NCBI RefSeq assembly: GCF_025639805.1
Contig: NZ_CP106735.1
Coordinates: forward strand, 3,939,501-4,003,500
Source: Reichenbachiella carrageenanivorans
GTDB lineage: Bacteria > Bacteroidota > Bacteroidia > Cytophagales > Cyclobacteriaceae
DNA length: 64,000 nucleotides
Reading direction: 5' to 3'
Part shown: positions 50,799-59,086 of the stretch, one piece after another
How positions within the stretch are numbered: position 1 is the first letter of the stretch
Layout: every line of letters begins with the position of its first letter
Made by a program: the position numbers and the translations under genes
Notes under the pieces: generated by a model
Seen by the model: the letters and a program-made list of their open reading frames with translations, nothing else
Told to the model about the DNA's origin: nothing
Database searches by the model: none

Positions 50799-51569
50799 TT
50801 AATTAAACTGTTTCATGAATTTTTCAATATTAGTCATCACATCATCAGATGCTGCAATTGCCTTTACAAAAGCACTCCCGATAATCCCCCCTTTCGAGTA
50901 CCTGCATACTTGATCAAAAGACATTTTGTCTTTGATACCAAATCCCGTAATCAAAAAATTCCTTAAGCTCATAGCCTCCAGTCGTTTGGCGAAATGCTCA
51001 AAATCAGAGGTGAACTTTTTGTTTTCACCTGTGGTGCTAGACGAAGATACCATGTAGATAAATCCGTCCGTATTTTCATCCACTAATCGAATTCTTTCGT
51101 CCGTTGAAGCTGGTGTCACCAATATGATATTTCGCAACCCATTCTCTTCTACCATAGACTTATAATGCTCAATATATTCTTCGACTGGAAGGTCTGGGAT
51201 AATCAACCCATCAACATCTATTTCCTTGCATTTCTTACAGAAATTTTCAAAGCCATATTGCATGATTGGGTTCAGCGAACTCATCATAATCAATGGAACA
51301 TCTACCGACTTCCTTATGTCTTTCAATTGCTCAAAAAGCAATTTGACAGTCATCCCATTTTCGATAGCTACTGTATTGCTATGTTGGATCGTAGGACCAT
51401 CCGCTACTGGGTCTGAAAACGGCACACCAATTTCCAATAAATCAGCACCTGAATCTACTACTTTCTTAATGATATCAGTCGTGTCATTAAGGTTAGGATA
51501 GCCAGCCGTAAAGTAGATAGATAAGAGATTATCTTTCTTTTCTAATAAGTTATTTATTCTATTTTCCAT
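50799..51569 (-). CDS. trpA: tryptophan synthase alpha subunit
   Basis: 256 residues; cleaves indole-3-glycerol phosphate to indole, which is channelled to TrpB. TIM barrel with catalytic acidic pair: LLEIGVPFSDPVADGPTIQ (Glu and Asp) and a phosphate site near GGIIGSAFVKAIAA (C-terminal GSA). Other parts are typical: NPIMQYGFENFCK, DGLIIPDLPVEE, ILVTPASTDERI, YMVSSSSTTG. Last gene of the trp operon, 36 bp after trpB. The downstream region has no obvious terminator. Confidence 0.97.
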   Translation of the reverse strand: MENRINNLLEKKDNLLSIYFTAGYPNLNDTTDIIKKVVDSGADLLEIGVPFSDPVADGPTIQHSNTVAIENGMTVKLLFEQLKDIRKSVDVPLIMMSSLNPIMQYGFENFCKKCKEIDVDGLIIPDLPVEEYIEHYKSMVEENGLRNIILVTPASTDERIRLVDENTDGFIYMVSSSSTTGENKKFTSDFEHFAKRLEAMSLRNFLITGFGIKDKMSFDQVCRYSKGGIIGSAFVKAIAASDDVMTNIEKFMKQFN

Positions 51570-51605
51570 CTTAGAAATTAATTCAAAGTAAGTGTTAGTA
51601 AAAAA

Positions 51606-52787
51606 TTACAACGACTGAAGATACGTCTCCAAATCCTTATCTCCTCTACCCGACAGATTCACCACAATGGTCTCTCCTGATTTGACCTGGATCTTATCTA
51701 AAGCAGCCAAAGCATGAGCGGATTCTACTGCAGGAATAATGCCCTCAAGCAGACAGAGTTCCTTCCCTGCAGCTAAGGCATCAGCGTCTGTAATAGCTTC
51801 ATACTTTACTCTACCTGATTCGAACCAGTGCGCCAGCGCAGGTCCAATCCCAGGGTAATCCAAGCCCGCAGAAATCGAATGAGGCTCCACTACCTGCCCA
51901 TCATCAGTTTGCATAAAAAGAGTTTTGCTACCGTGTAAAATCCCACTCTTTCCTTTGAATGTCGCTGCTGCTGTAAAGCCAGAATCCAAGCCCTTGCCTG
52001 CCGCTTCCGCCGCGATCAATTCCACTTGTTCCTCCTTGATAAAATGAAAAAATGCACCCGAGGCATTGCTCCCACCACCTACACAAGCGATCACTCGATC
52101 CGGAAACTCTGTCCCCGTAGCTTTTAGCAATTGCTTTCTAATTTCTTCGCTGATCACGGACTGAAATCTCGCCACCATATCCGGATAAGGGTGTGGCCCT
52201 ACCACAGACCCAATAATGTAATGCGTATCGAACGGATTGCTAATCCAGTAGCGCATAGCCTCGTTGGTCGCATCTTTGAGCGTCTTGCTACCTGATGACA
52301 CAGGCACTACGGTAGCGCCCAACATCTTCATCCGACCAACATTTGGTGCCTGACGAGCTACATCTACTTCTCCCATAAATACCACACACTCTATTCCCAT
52401 TAGCGCACAAGCCGTAGCAGTAGCCACACCATGCTGACCAGCACCTGTCTCTGCAATAATCTTCTTCTTACCCAATTTCTTAGCTAAGATGATTTGACCC
52501 AGTGCATTATTGATTTTGTGAGAGCCTGTATGGTTCAGATCTTCCCTTTTTAGGTAAATATTGGCTCCATACTTCTCAGACAGCCTAGTGGCTAAATAAA
52601 GCGGCGAAGGACGCCCCACATAGTCAGAGAGTAGTTTTTCAAACTCTTCCTTAAACTCCGTACTGGCCATGATTTGCTCGTACTGCTCGCGCAGTTCGGT
52701 CACATTGGCCTGCATCATCTCTGGGATAAATGCACCTCCAAAACTACCGAAATAGCCCCTTTCGTCTGGTATCAACTTGGTTTCCAT
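51606..52787 (-). CDS. trpB: tryptophan synthase beta subunit
   Basis: 393-residue PLP enzyme joining indole and serine. Lysine that binds PLP in [18 protein letters not shown], catalytic Glu in [15 protein letters not shown], phosphate loop [14 protein letters not shown]-type C-terminal LSGRGDKDL. Length is normal. Eight bases after the trpF stop and 36 bp before trpA. Confidence 0.98.
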   Translation of the reverse strand: METKLIPDERGYFGSFGGAFIPEMMQANVTELREQYEQIMASTEFKEEFEKLLSDYVGRPSPLYLATRLSEKYGANIYLKREDLNHTGSHKINNALGQIILAKKLGKKKIIAETGAGQHGVATATACALMGIECVVFMGEVDVARQAPNVGRMKMLGATVVPVSSGSKTLKDATNEAMRYWISNPFDTHYIIGSVVGPHPYPDMVARFQSVISEEIRKQLLKATGTEFPDRVIACVGGGSNASGAFFHFIKEEQVELIAAEAAGKGLDSGFTAAATFKGKSGILHGSKTLFMQTDDGQVVEPHSISAGLDYPGIGPALAHWFESGRVKYEAITDADALAAGKELCLLEGIIPAVESAHALAALDKIQVKSGETIVVNLSGRGDKDLETYLQSL

Positions 52788-52794
52788 CTATTTT

Positions 52795-53406
52795 TTATTT
52801 CTTCAATTCTTCAATAAATACTTTTAATTTTTGCTCATCCTTTTCGCCTGGAGCCAATTCAAATCGACTATTTATGTCCACTGCAAAAAGTTGAGGATGT
52901 CGAATAGCTCTAATACTTTCCACATCCTTTGGTCCAATGCCACCACTCAAGACAAACGGCTTTTCTAGCTTGTACTGATCCAAAACTGACCAATCAAACT
53001 GAGCACCGTTTCCACCATACGCTTTGCCTTTGGTGTCAAACAAAAAACAATCAATATGCGGTTCGTAATCCTCTAACCCGTCAGGCAACTGATCCTTGAG
53101 CGCAAATGCTTTGAATAGTTTATAGCCTTTCGTTTTCAATGTTTGGCAAAACTCAGGAGACTCATCTCCGTGCAACTGGATATAATCAAGTCCATACATC
53201 CTAGCCAACGTCTCTATTTGCGCTATACTTTCATTAACAAACACCCCTACTTTCTGTTTTTGGGTATCTATACCATTCAGCAATTCTCCTTCATTGAAAT
53301 TTCGACCGGATTTATCATAAAAAATAAAACCAATGAAATCCACCGCTGAATTACTCAGAAAAGTAAGGTTGCTTTGGGTTCGAATGCCGCAGACTTTGAT
53401 TTTCAT
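52795..53406 (-). CDS. trpF: phosphoribosylanthranilate isomerase
   Basis: 203 residues; Amadori rearrangement in tryptophan synthesis. Catalytic Cys in KVCGIRTQSNL, then AVDFIGFIFYDKSGRNF, YIQLHGDESPEFCQ, FLFDTKGKAYGGNGAQFDWS with the general acid Asp and FVLSGGIGPKDVESI, AVDINSRFELAPGEKDE. Overlaps trpC by 4 bp. It is separate from TrpC, unlike the fused enzyme in E. coli. Confidence 0.97.
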   Translation of the reverse strand: MKIKVCGIRTQSNLTFLSNSAVDFIGFIFYDKSGRNFNEGELLNGIDTQKQKVGVFVNESIAQIETLARMYGLDYIQLHGDESPEFCQTLKTKGYKLFKAFALKDQLPDGLEDYEPHIDCFLFDTKGKAYGGNGAQFDWSVLDQYKLEKPFVLSGGIGPKDVESIRAIRHPQLFAVDINSRFELAPGEKDEQKLKVFIEELKK

Positions 53407-54197
53407 CCTTTGGCCATCTGAGTAGTCATAAATTTCTTCAACTCTGCTGCAGGGTCTTCGTGCTTCATAAACTGCTCCCCGATCAAGAAGCCTTTGTAAC
53501 CCTCTGCCGCGAGAATATCCATTTCTTTGGTAGACGAAATTCCACTTTCTGAGATCTTGAGTTGATCTTTAGGTAGAATCTTTGCGAGATCAATAGAATT
53601 TTGAATAGTCGTCTTAAATCGCTTTAAATCTCGGTTGTTTACACCTAATATATCTACAGCCTCATAATAACCCTCTTGATACTCCTCTTCGTTGTGAATT
53701 TCCAAAAGCACCTCCAAACCAAGTTGATGTGCCAAATCTGTAAACCTTACAATCTCTTCTTTAGTCAAAATAGCTGCAATCAAAAGCATTAAATCTGCCC
53801 CTATCGCCTTGGTTTTATAAATCTGATATTCATCAATAATGAAATCCTTGCGCAACACTGGACACGACATGTGTTTTCTAGCGCGCTGCAAATCTTCAAT
53901 ACTTCCTCCGAAATAATCTCTATCCGTAAGAATGGAAATAGCCGATGCACCAGCTTCACAATAGCCCCTAGCTACTTCAGTCACCTCTGCACGATCATTG
54001 ATAATCCCCTTGGACGGAGACTGCCGTTTAAACTCAGATATAATACCATAAGGAGCTGCCTGCTCCAGGTTTTGCACAGTAGAAAAACACTTTCGATCGA
54101 AATAGCTTGATTTGATGATGTTATCAATAGCTACTAGTGACTTCTGATAAGCCACTTCTTCCTTTTTGGTCTGAACTATTTTTTCTAGTACATTCAT
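53403..54197 (-). CDS. trpC: indole-3-glycerol-phosphate synthase
   Basis: 264 residues; ring closure of carboxyphenylaminodeoxyribulose phosphate. Motifs: IISEFKRQSPSKGIIN (catalytic Lys), ISILTDRDYFGGSIEDL, CPVLRKDFIIDEYQIYK with Lys and Glu, ILGVNNRDLKRFKT, and ISESGISSTKEMDIL. Monofunctional form, 4-bp overlap with trpF, and 3 bp after trpD. Confidence 0.97.
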   Translation of the reverse strand: MNVLEKIVQTKKEEVAYQKSLVAIDNIIKSSYFDRKCFSTVQNLEQAAPYGIISEFKRQSPSKGIINDRAEVTEVARGYCEAGASAISILTDRDYFGGSIEDLQRARKHMSCPVLRKDFIIDEYQIYKTKAIGADLMLLIAAILTKEEIVRFTDLAHQLGLEVLLEIHNEEEYQEGYYEAVDILGVNNRDLKRFKTTIQNSIDLAKILPKDQLKISESGISSTKEMDILAAEGYKGFLIGEQFMKHEDPAAELKKFMTTQMAKG

Positions 54198-54200
54198 GAC

Positions 54201-55214
54201 TTATGTGATTGGAATTTGAGTTTTACTCGGATTTAAAAATGTCTTGAAGGATTTGTAAGCAGCACCAGAAGCAATAGACTCACGAGCCATCTCCACCCCC
54301 TCTTTGATAGTTGATAGCCCCTTACCTATCGTAAGTGCCAAACCTGCATTGGCCAGCACTACCTCGGTTTGTGCGAGAGTAGCTTCCCCCTTGAGTACAT
54401 TCAAAAATATCTGCGCAGACGCCTCAATACTATCCCCACCACTAATTTGATCTTGTGTGACCTGCATCAACCCAATCTGCTCAGGACGATAAACTGTTTC
54501 GGCTTGATTGGTAATCACTTTAAAAGCTCCTGTGAGGGAAATTTCGTCATACCCATCCAAAGCATGTACGATGGCACAATCACGATTTTCGCTCTGATGC
54601 AAATATTGGTACAAACGAGCCAATTCTAGGCTATACACACCTACGAGCTGTTTCTCTGGGCGACTAGGGTTCGATTGTGGCCCCAGCATATTGAAGAATG
54701 TTTTCAAACTTAGATCACGCCTAACAGGTGCTACATTTTTCATCGCAGGATGAAACAGCGGCGCATGCAAAAAGCAGATTCCAGACTCGTCCATGCTTTG
54801 CTTAAGCTCACCCTCATTGGCCGTAAATTCATAGCCCAAATGCACCAACAAATTAGAAGACCCACACATAGACGATACGCCATTATTACCATGCTTCGCT
54901 ACATTTTGGCCTGCACCTGCCACCACAAAACATGAAGTAGTTGAAATATTGAATGTATCCTTGCCGTCACCACCCGTACCACACATATCCATGGCATCGT
55001 AGCCTTGCAAATCTATCGGCGTACAAAGCTCCAACATCGCTTCTTTGAAGCCTGCCAACTCATGTGTGCGAATACTGCGCATCAAATAAACAGTCATAAA
55101 AGCTGCCATTTGGCTTTCATTGCAATGTCCATTAGCTAACTGCACAAGAGAATCTTTTGCCTCCTGCTGCGTCAGTATGTAATTATTCGTTAGTTTTTGA
55201 AGTATCTCTTTCAT
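54201..55214 (-). CDS. trpD: anthranilate phosphoribosyltransferase
   Basis: 337 residues; joins anthranilate and PRPP. The glycine-rich MCGTGGDGKDTFNISTTSCF is the PRPP site, followed by NVAKHGNNGVSSMCGSSNLL and APVRRDLSLKTFFNMLGPQS. The KHGNNGVSSMCGSS form differs from the E. coli type but matches what I remember of the phylum. HALDGYDEISLTG is the metal-site DE region. 4 bp after trpG and 3 bp before trpC. Confidence 0.96.
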   Translation of the reverse strand: MKEILQKLTNNYILTQQEAKDSLVQLANGHCNESQMAAFMTVYLMRSIRTHELAGFKEAMLELCTPIDLQGYDAMDMCGTGGDGKDTFNISTTSCFVVAGAGQNVAKHGNNGVSSMCGSSNLLVHLGYEFTANEGELKQSMDESGICFLHAPLFHPAMKNVAPVRRDLSLKTFFNMLGPQSNPSRPEKQLVGVYSLELARLYQYLHQSENRDCAIVHALDGYDEISLTGAFKVITNQAETVYRPEQIGLMQVTQDQISGGDSIEASAQIFLNVLKGEATLAQTEVVLANAGLALTIGKGLSTIKEGVEMARESIASGAAYKSFKTFLNPSKTQIPIT

Positions 55215-55218
55215 TTCG

Positions 55219-55785
55219 TTAACCTTTGATCCAGTTTTCCATGAGTTTAATGCCGTGCTCGGTCAAAATAGATTCTGGATGAAACTGCACCCCTCGCACA
55301 TGATATTCTTTGTGCGCTACCGCCATCACCTCTCCTTTATCATCCACAGCTGTTACTTGCAGATCACCTACCTGCTTGGGATCTATTGCCCAACTGTGAT
55401 ATCTACATACTTTAAAGTTTTCAGGCATGTCACTGAAAATCAAATCAGGTTGTTGCACTTTCACATTGGTAGCAATACCATGCAACACAGTAGGCAAATT
55501 GTAGAGTTTTCCACCAAAAACCTCCCCTATGGCCTGATGCCCCAAGCAAACACCAAAAATAGACTTATCTTTTGCGTAGGTTTTGATTACATCCAACAAG
55601 ATCCCACTTTCTGATGGCAAGCCTGGCCCTGGTGAAAGCAGTATCTTATCATATTTAGCTACGTCTTTCAAACTGATTTCGTCATTTCTAAAGACATCCA
55701 TGCTTTCATCCCCTTCCAATTCACGCAAGATGTGCACCAAATTGTAGGTAAAGGAATCGTAATTATCTAAAACTAAAGTCTTCAT
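55219..55785 (-). CDS. trpG: anthranilate synthase glutamine amidotransferase subunit
   Basis: 188 residues; glutaminase that feeds ammonia to TrpE. Triad: Cys in FGVCLGHQAIGEVFGG, His and Glu in VQFHPESILTEHG. N-terminal VLDNYDSFTYNLVHIL and ILLSPGPGLPSESG are typical. Starts within the trpE stop codon (TAATG, one shared base), ensuring coupled translation. Confidence 0.97.
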   Translation of the reverse strand: MKTLVLDNYDSFTYNLVHILRELEGDESMDVFRNDEISLKDVAKYDKILLSPGPGLPSESGILLDVIKTYAKDKSIFGVCLGHQAIGEVFGGKLYNLPTVLHGIATNVKVQQPDLIFSDMPENFKVCRYHSWAIDPKQVGDLQVTAVDDKGEVMAVAHKEYHVRGVQFHPESILTEHGIKLMENWIKG

Positions 55786-57236
55786 TATTTCTGTGCTTCT
55801 AATTTTTGATTGATACTATCTGCTTTTTTGATGGCCGACTGTAGCGCACCAACTTTATTGTATACTTCTTGCACTTCGCTATCTGGATTAGATTTGGCCA
55901 CTACTCCTGCTCCTGCTCGAAAATGCAATTTATTGTCTTGACTAAGGAAAGAGCGTATAAGAATAGCATGATTAAAATTGCCATGAAAATCCATCAAACC
56001 AATCATACCTCCATAATAACCTCGCTGTGTCGATTCATACTCATCGATCAGCTGCATCGCCCGATGCTTAGGCGCACCAGACAGCGTACCCGCAGGAAAA
56101 GTGTCCGCAGCCAAGTCTATAGCTGATTTACCATCCTTCAAAAACGTGGTCACTTTGGACACCAAGTGGATCACATGAGAGAAAAATTGAATTTCTTTAA
56201 ACTTCTCTACCGTTACCCGGTCTCCTGACTTGCTCAAATCATTTCGAGCCAAATCCACGAGCATCACATGTTCAGAGGTCTCTTTTTCATCTTCCGACAA
56301 AGCCTTGGCAGCTACAGCATCTTGCTCATCGTCTCCAGTACGACGATACGTACCTGCTATAGGAAAAATAGCCGCATGTCCGTCGTTAACCTCTAACTGT
56401 GCTTCTGGAGAAGAACCGAAAATTTTAAAAGAGCCAAAATCAAAGTAAAACAAGTAAGGGGAAGGATTGATGCTACGCAACGCACGATAGAGTAAAAATT
56501 CATCGCCTTTAAACTCCGTACTAAAACTACGGGAAAGCACCATCTGAAAAGTATCACCACGCTGACAGTGCTCTATAGCTCTGACCACACTAGCTCTATA
56601 CTCTGCATCTGTCATATTAGACTCCACCACGCCATTGGATTGAAATGAGTACTCGGGCGTGTTATTAGAGGAGATTAGCATTTCCACAGCATCCAGACTA
56701 AGTTCTTGACTTTCGTCTTTCAGCGCATTGTGTGTAATGAAAATTTTATTAGAAAAGTGATCAAATGCAATCACATATTCAAAAAAGAAGTATTGCATAA
56801 GCGGCACCTCAAACTCCTTGATTTTGGCCTGATCAAAGGTGATATTTTCAAAAAGTTGAACGCCCTCATAAGCAGTAAACCCAAACAAACCAGCTTTGGT
56901 ATAGCCTTCTTTTTCTACTCGCTCTGCCGAAAAAGTCTCAATAAAATCATGAAACTCTTTAATGGCTTCTACATCTCCCAAATCACTCATTACTGATTTC
57001 TGATCTGGCAATTGACTAATTACTTGACCTTTGTCCACTTTAAATTCAGCCAGAGGAGAAAACGCAATGTATGAAATGCTATTCTCCTTAGCATGGTAGT
57101 CCGAACTTTCGAGTAAAAACGAATTAGGGTATCGGTCCCTGATTTTCAGGTAAATACTCACTGGTGTAAGTATATCTCCTAGAATCTCTCGTGTCTTAGA
57201 ATAAATTTTAATTTCTTTCATGTCGATTTTTGGCAA
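55785..57236 (-). CDS. trpE: anthranilate synthase component I
   Basis: 483 residues; first enzyme of tryptophan synthesis, chorismate to anthranilate. Feedback site for Trp: SFLLESSDYHAKENSISYI (LLES). Catalytic part: GDTFQMVLSRSFSTEF, FGSSPEAQLEV, PIAGTYRRTGDD, EHVMLVDLARNDLSKSGD, FPAGTLSGAPKHRAMQLIDE, YYGGMIGLMDFHGNF. The gene begins 53 bp downstream of a leader peptide with three Trp codons and 5 bp or so after an intrinsic terminator-like hairpin, so it is under attenuation control. Confidence 0.97.
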   Translation of the reverse strand: MPKIDMKEIKIYSKTREILGDILTPVSIYLKIRDRYPNSFLLESSDYHAKENSISYIAFSPLAEFKVDKGQVISQLPDQKSVMSDLGDVEAIKEFHDFIETFSAERVEKEGYTKAGLFGFTAYEGVQLFENITFDQAKIKEFEVPLMQYFFFEYVIAFDHFSNKIFITHNALKDESQELSLDAVEMLISSNNTPEYSFQSNGVVESNMTDAEYRASVVRAIEHCQRGDTFQMVLSRSFSTEFKGDEFLLYRALRSINPSPYLFYFDFGSFKIFGSSPEAQLEVNDGHAAIFPIAGTYRRTGDDEQDAVAAKALSEDEKETSEHVMLVDLARNDLSKSGDRVTVEKFKEIQFFSHVIHLVSKVTTFLKDGKSAIDLAADTFPAGTLSGAPKHRAMQLIDEYESTQRGYYGGMIGLMDFHGNFNHAILIRSFLSQDNKLHFRAGAGVVAKSNPDSEVQEVYNKVGALQSAIKKADSINQKLEAQK

Positions 57237-57263
57237 AAAAAAAGCCCCGATGACCGGGGCTTT
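57235..57263 (-). terminator. trp operon attenuator hairpin
   Basis: On the minus strand AAAGCCCCG (57255-57263), loop GTCAT, CGGGGCTTT (57241-57249), then a run of nine U (A tract 57235-57243). It lies between trpL and trpE, so it must be overridden for trpE transcription. The 5' arm region CCGGTCAT (57250-57257) can pair with GTGATCGG (57295-57302) inside trpL to form the competing antiterminator. Confidence 0.85.
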
Positions 57264-57288
57264 TGTTATCTATATTTTTCAATACATA

Positions 57289-57357
57289 CTAGTTCCGATC
57301 ACATTTCGCTTGCAAAATGCTCCACCACCAGTTTGTATTGTTGTTTATCATTTTCAT
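57289..57357 (-). CDS. trpL: trp leader peptide with three tandem Trp codons
   Basis: 22-codon gene, start ATG at 57357 (an ATG two codons later, at 57351, is also possible). The peptide starts MKMINNNTNWWWSILQAK and ends CDRN; the three consecutive TGG codons (57322-57330, residues 10-12) would stall ribosomes when charged tRNA-Trp is low. The stop is 26 bp upstream of the terminator hairpin. When the ribosome stalls at the Trp codons, GTGATCGG just downstream is free to pair with the terminator's 5' arm; when it runs to the stop codon it covers that segment and the terminator forms. This is the classical geometry of ribosome-mediated attenuation. Confidence 0.85.
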   Translation of the reverse strand: MKMINNNTNWWWSILQAKCDRN

Positions 57358-57390
57358 GACTGCAATAATATTTCAGGAATCAAATAGAAC

Positions 57391-57398
57391 CAAAATTA
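57391..57398 (-). promoter_or_regulatory. -7 element of the trp operon promoter
   Basis: On the minus strand TAATTTTG (57391-57398) matches TAnnTTTG, 34 nt before the trpL start. No TTTG lies 19-21 nt upstream. It is the best placed candidate for a transcript that starts just before the leader peptide. Confidence 0.4.
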
Positions 57399-57546
57399 TA
57401 TTCGAATTTTTAAAAATTATTTTTACTCGACACAGGCATTGGTAATTTTAATATTTCAAAAATTCAATTAATTTGAATATTAGAAACAAATTACTGAACT
57501 TGTACTTTATTTTACAATCAAGAACACAGCCTAAATCAATTTATAT

Positions 57547-57966
57547 ATGTCTTCAGAGTTAGATGTAAAGCAACAATTAAGTTTGCTCGTTCACCTGTCA
57601 AAGGTCGATAATTTTATCGCAGAGCCTGAGTCCAAGATGATCCATTATCTTGGCAATTTGCATGGTCTTACAGAAGACGACGTGGAAACGGTGATAGACA
57701 ACCCCATGCCGATCGCTGATTTGCACGACCTACATCCTGATACCAAGTTTGAATACCTATTCAACATTGTACAATTGATGAAGGTCGATGGCAAGGTTTT
57801 CCAATCTGAAATTGATTTTTGCGAAAAGATTGCTTTAAAATTAGGCTACAAGCCTGGTGTAATTGCTGACTTATCTGCTTATGTATATAGTGACCCCACG
57901 ATCAACACTAGCAAAACCTTCCTTAGAAGCATCGTAGACGAGCATTTAATGCCTCGTAAGAAATAA
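57547..57966 (+). CDS. TerB-like (DjlA/tellurite) fold protein
   Basis: 139 residues, all helical and acidic. Pattern of two repeats resembling the TerB fold: KQQLSLLVHLSKVDNFIAEP and EYLFNIVQLMKVDGKVFQSE, each with an Asp/Glu-containing loop after a helix (K-V-D-[N/G]-[F/K] with Glu), as in metal-binding TerB/DjlA domains. No other domain. It is divergent from the trp operon (310-bp gap, occupied mainly by the trp leader) and a hairpin lies after it. Role unknown. Confidence 0.7.
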   Translation: MSSELDVKQQLSLLVHLSKVDNFIAEPESKMIHYLGNLHGLTEDDVETVIDNPMPIADLHDLHPDTKFEYLFNIVQLMKVDGKVFQSEIDFCEKIALKLGYKPGVIADLSAYVYSDPTINTSKTFLRSIVDEHLMPRKK

Positions 57967-57982
57967 AAAACATTCAACAAAG

Positions 57983-58006
57983 GCTGCTGACTGATCGATC
58001 AGCAGC
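57983..58006 (+). terminator. hairpin terminator between the TerB-like gene and the outer-membrane protein gene
   Basis: GCTGCTGA (57983-57990) pairs perfectly with TCAGCAGC (57999-58006) around an 8-base loop, followed by a C- and T-rich tract. It separates two convergent genes. Confidence 0.5.
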
Positions 58007-58016
58007 ACCCCCTCTT

Positions 58017-58832
58017 TTATTTTCTCTTAGTCTTTATTTTCAAGGTACTCTTACCTTTAGCTGCTAGTGCTGGATTGTATCCAAACATATAGGCAACTGA
58101 AACCATGACCATATGGGAGCGATACTCTAAATCCTCATTATATTCTGTAATACTAGAAAAGGCAACACCGTCGTTAAAAGCCATATTCGAATGCGCAAAA
58201 CTCACTTTAGCATCGACAATCACACGTTGAGAAGGTGTAATATCAAACAACCAACCTACCCCAAAATCTAAGGCGTATTGCAACCTATTAGGTTTGGTCA
58301 CTAGTAGCTTATCTGTATAGTCTGTCACTTCTATATCTCCCATTTCGGCTTTCACAAATTCCACTTTAAAATCAGCAGGCTGCCCTGGCACCGAAGCATT
58401 CTCTTCAATTTCATCAGAATTTAAAGTGCCTTTACCCCCTAACCACCAACTCAAACGAGGGCCAGCCTCTACAAACACCTTAAATCGACTATTCTGCATA
58501 AAAACTACTCGAGCCATCAAAGGTGCTGTCAGAAAGTGATTAACAGTCTTGCTATCTATACTCTGATCCGGATAAAGACTCTTAGACTGCGTTCTATTAT
58601 TTACCCTTACATAGACCAACTCAGTATGTACCTCGAAGTGCCCCTCAGTACTATAGTCCATAGCGACTCCTGCATGCCAGTTAATTTCATTAGACACTTT
58701 GAAAGAGTCCGCATGTGCTTTAGCTTGATATTGCGGTATAATCACCTGAGTGCCAAATTTGGGGCCAAACCAGAACTGTGCCTGACTGGAATATGAAATG
58801 AATACGAAGGCTAGTATTAAAAATCTTTTCAT
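58017..58832 (-). CDS. outer-membrane beta-barrel protein (OmpW/PorT-like shape)
   Basis: 271 residues from the ATG at 58832; upstream in-frame ATGs add residues before the signal peptide and are less likely. Signal peptide KRFLILAFVFISYSSQAQ, cut before FWFGPKFG. The mature part begins with a WFGPKFGTQ motif, as in many phylum-specific porins, and has repeated long strands (INWHAGVAMDYSTEGHFEVH, NRFKVFVEAGPRLSWWLGGK spelled with local variations, MVMVSVAYMFGYN). The C-terminus is basic (KSTLKIKTKRK). Two Fur-like boxes lie directly upstream. The ligand is unknown. Confidence 0.8.
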   Translation of the reverse strand: MKRFLILAFVFISYSSQAQFWFGPKFGTQVIIPQYQAKAHADSFKVSNEINWHAGVAMDYSTEGHFEVHTELVYVRVNNRTQSKSLYPDQSIDSKTVNHFLTAPLMARVVFMQNSRFKVFVEAGPRLSWWLGGKGTLNSDEIEENASVPGQPADFKVEFVKAEMGDIEVTDYTDKLLVTKPNRLQYALDFGVGWLFDITPSQRVIVDAKVSFAHSNMAFNDGVAFSSITEYNEDLEYRSHMVMVSVAYMFGYNPALAAKGKSTLKIKTKRK

Positions 58833-58844
58833 GTTTCTACTATT

Positions 58845-58903
58845 GATAATCATTGTAAGTATCAAGGCTTGCAAATTACAATAATTAAATCATTATCATT
58901 AAT
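58845..58903 (-). promoter_or_regulatory. two Fur-like boxes upstream of the outer-membrane protein gene
   Basis: Compared with GATAATGATAATCATTATC, the plus-strand 19-mer at 58845-58863 matches 14 of 19 positions; the minus-strand 19-mer at 58885-58903 (ATTAATGATAATGATTTAA) matches 13 of 19, including 12 of the central 13. Both lie 13-71 bp before the start codon. AT-rich DNA makes chance matches possible. Confidence 0.35.
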
Positions 58904-59086
58904 CCTAACCTACAATGCCATAAAAATTATTCGTGTTTTGATAATAATATTGAAATTTCAGAATTATTGTATTGTGTCGAATCCAATTTACGTAGTTTGT
59001 TAATTTTCAATTAGATTTGACTTTACAAATGTCTAAATAAAAGAGAGTGATATTCTACTTTTATTGAACCAACAGGTGTGTAACGT

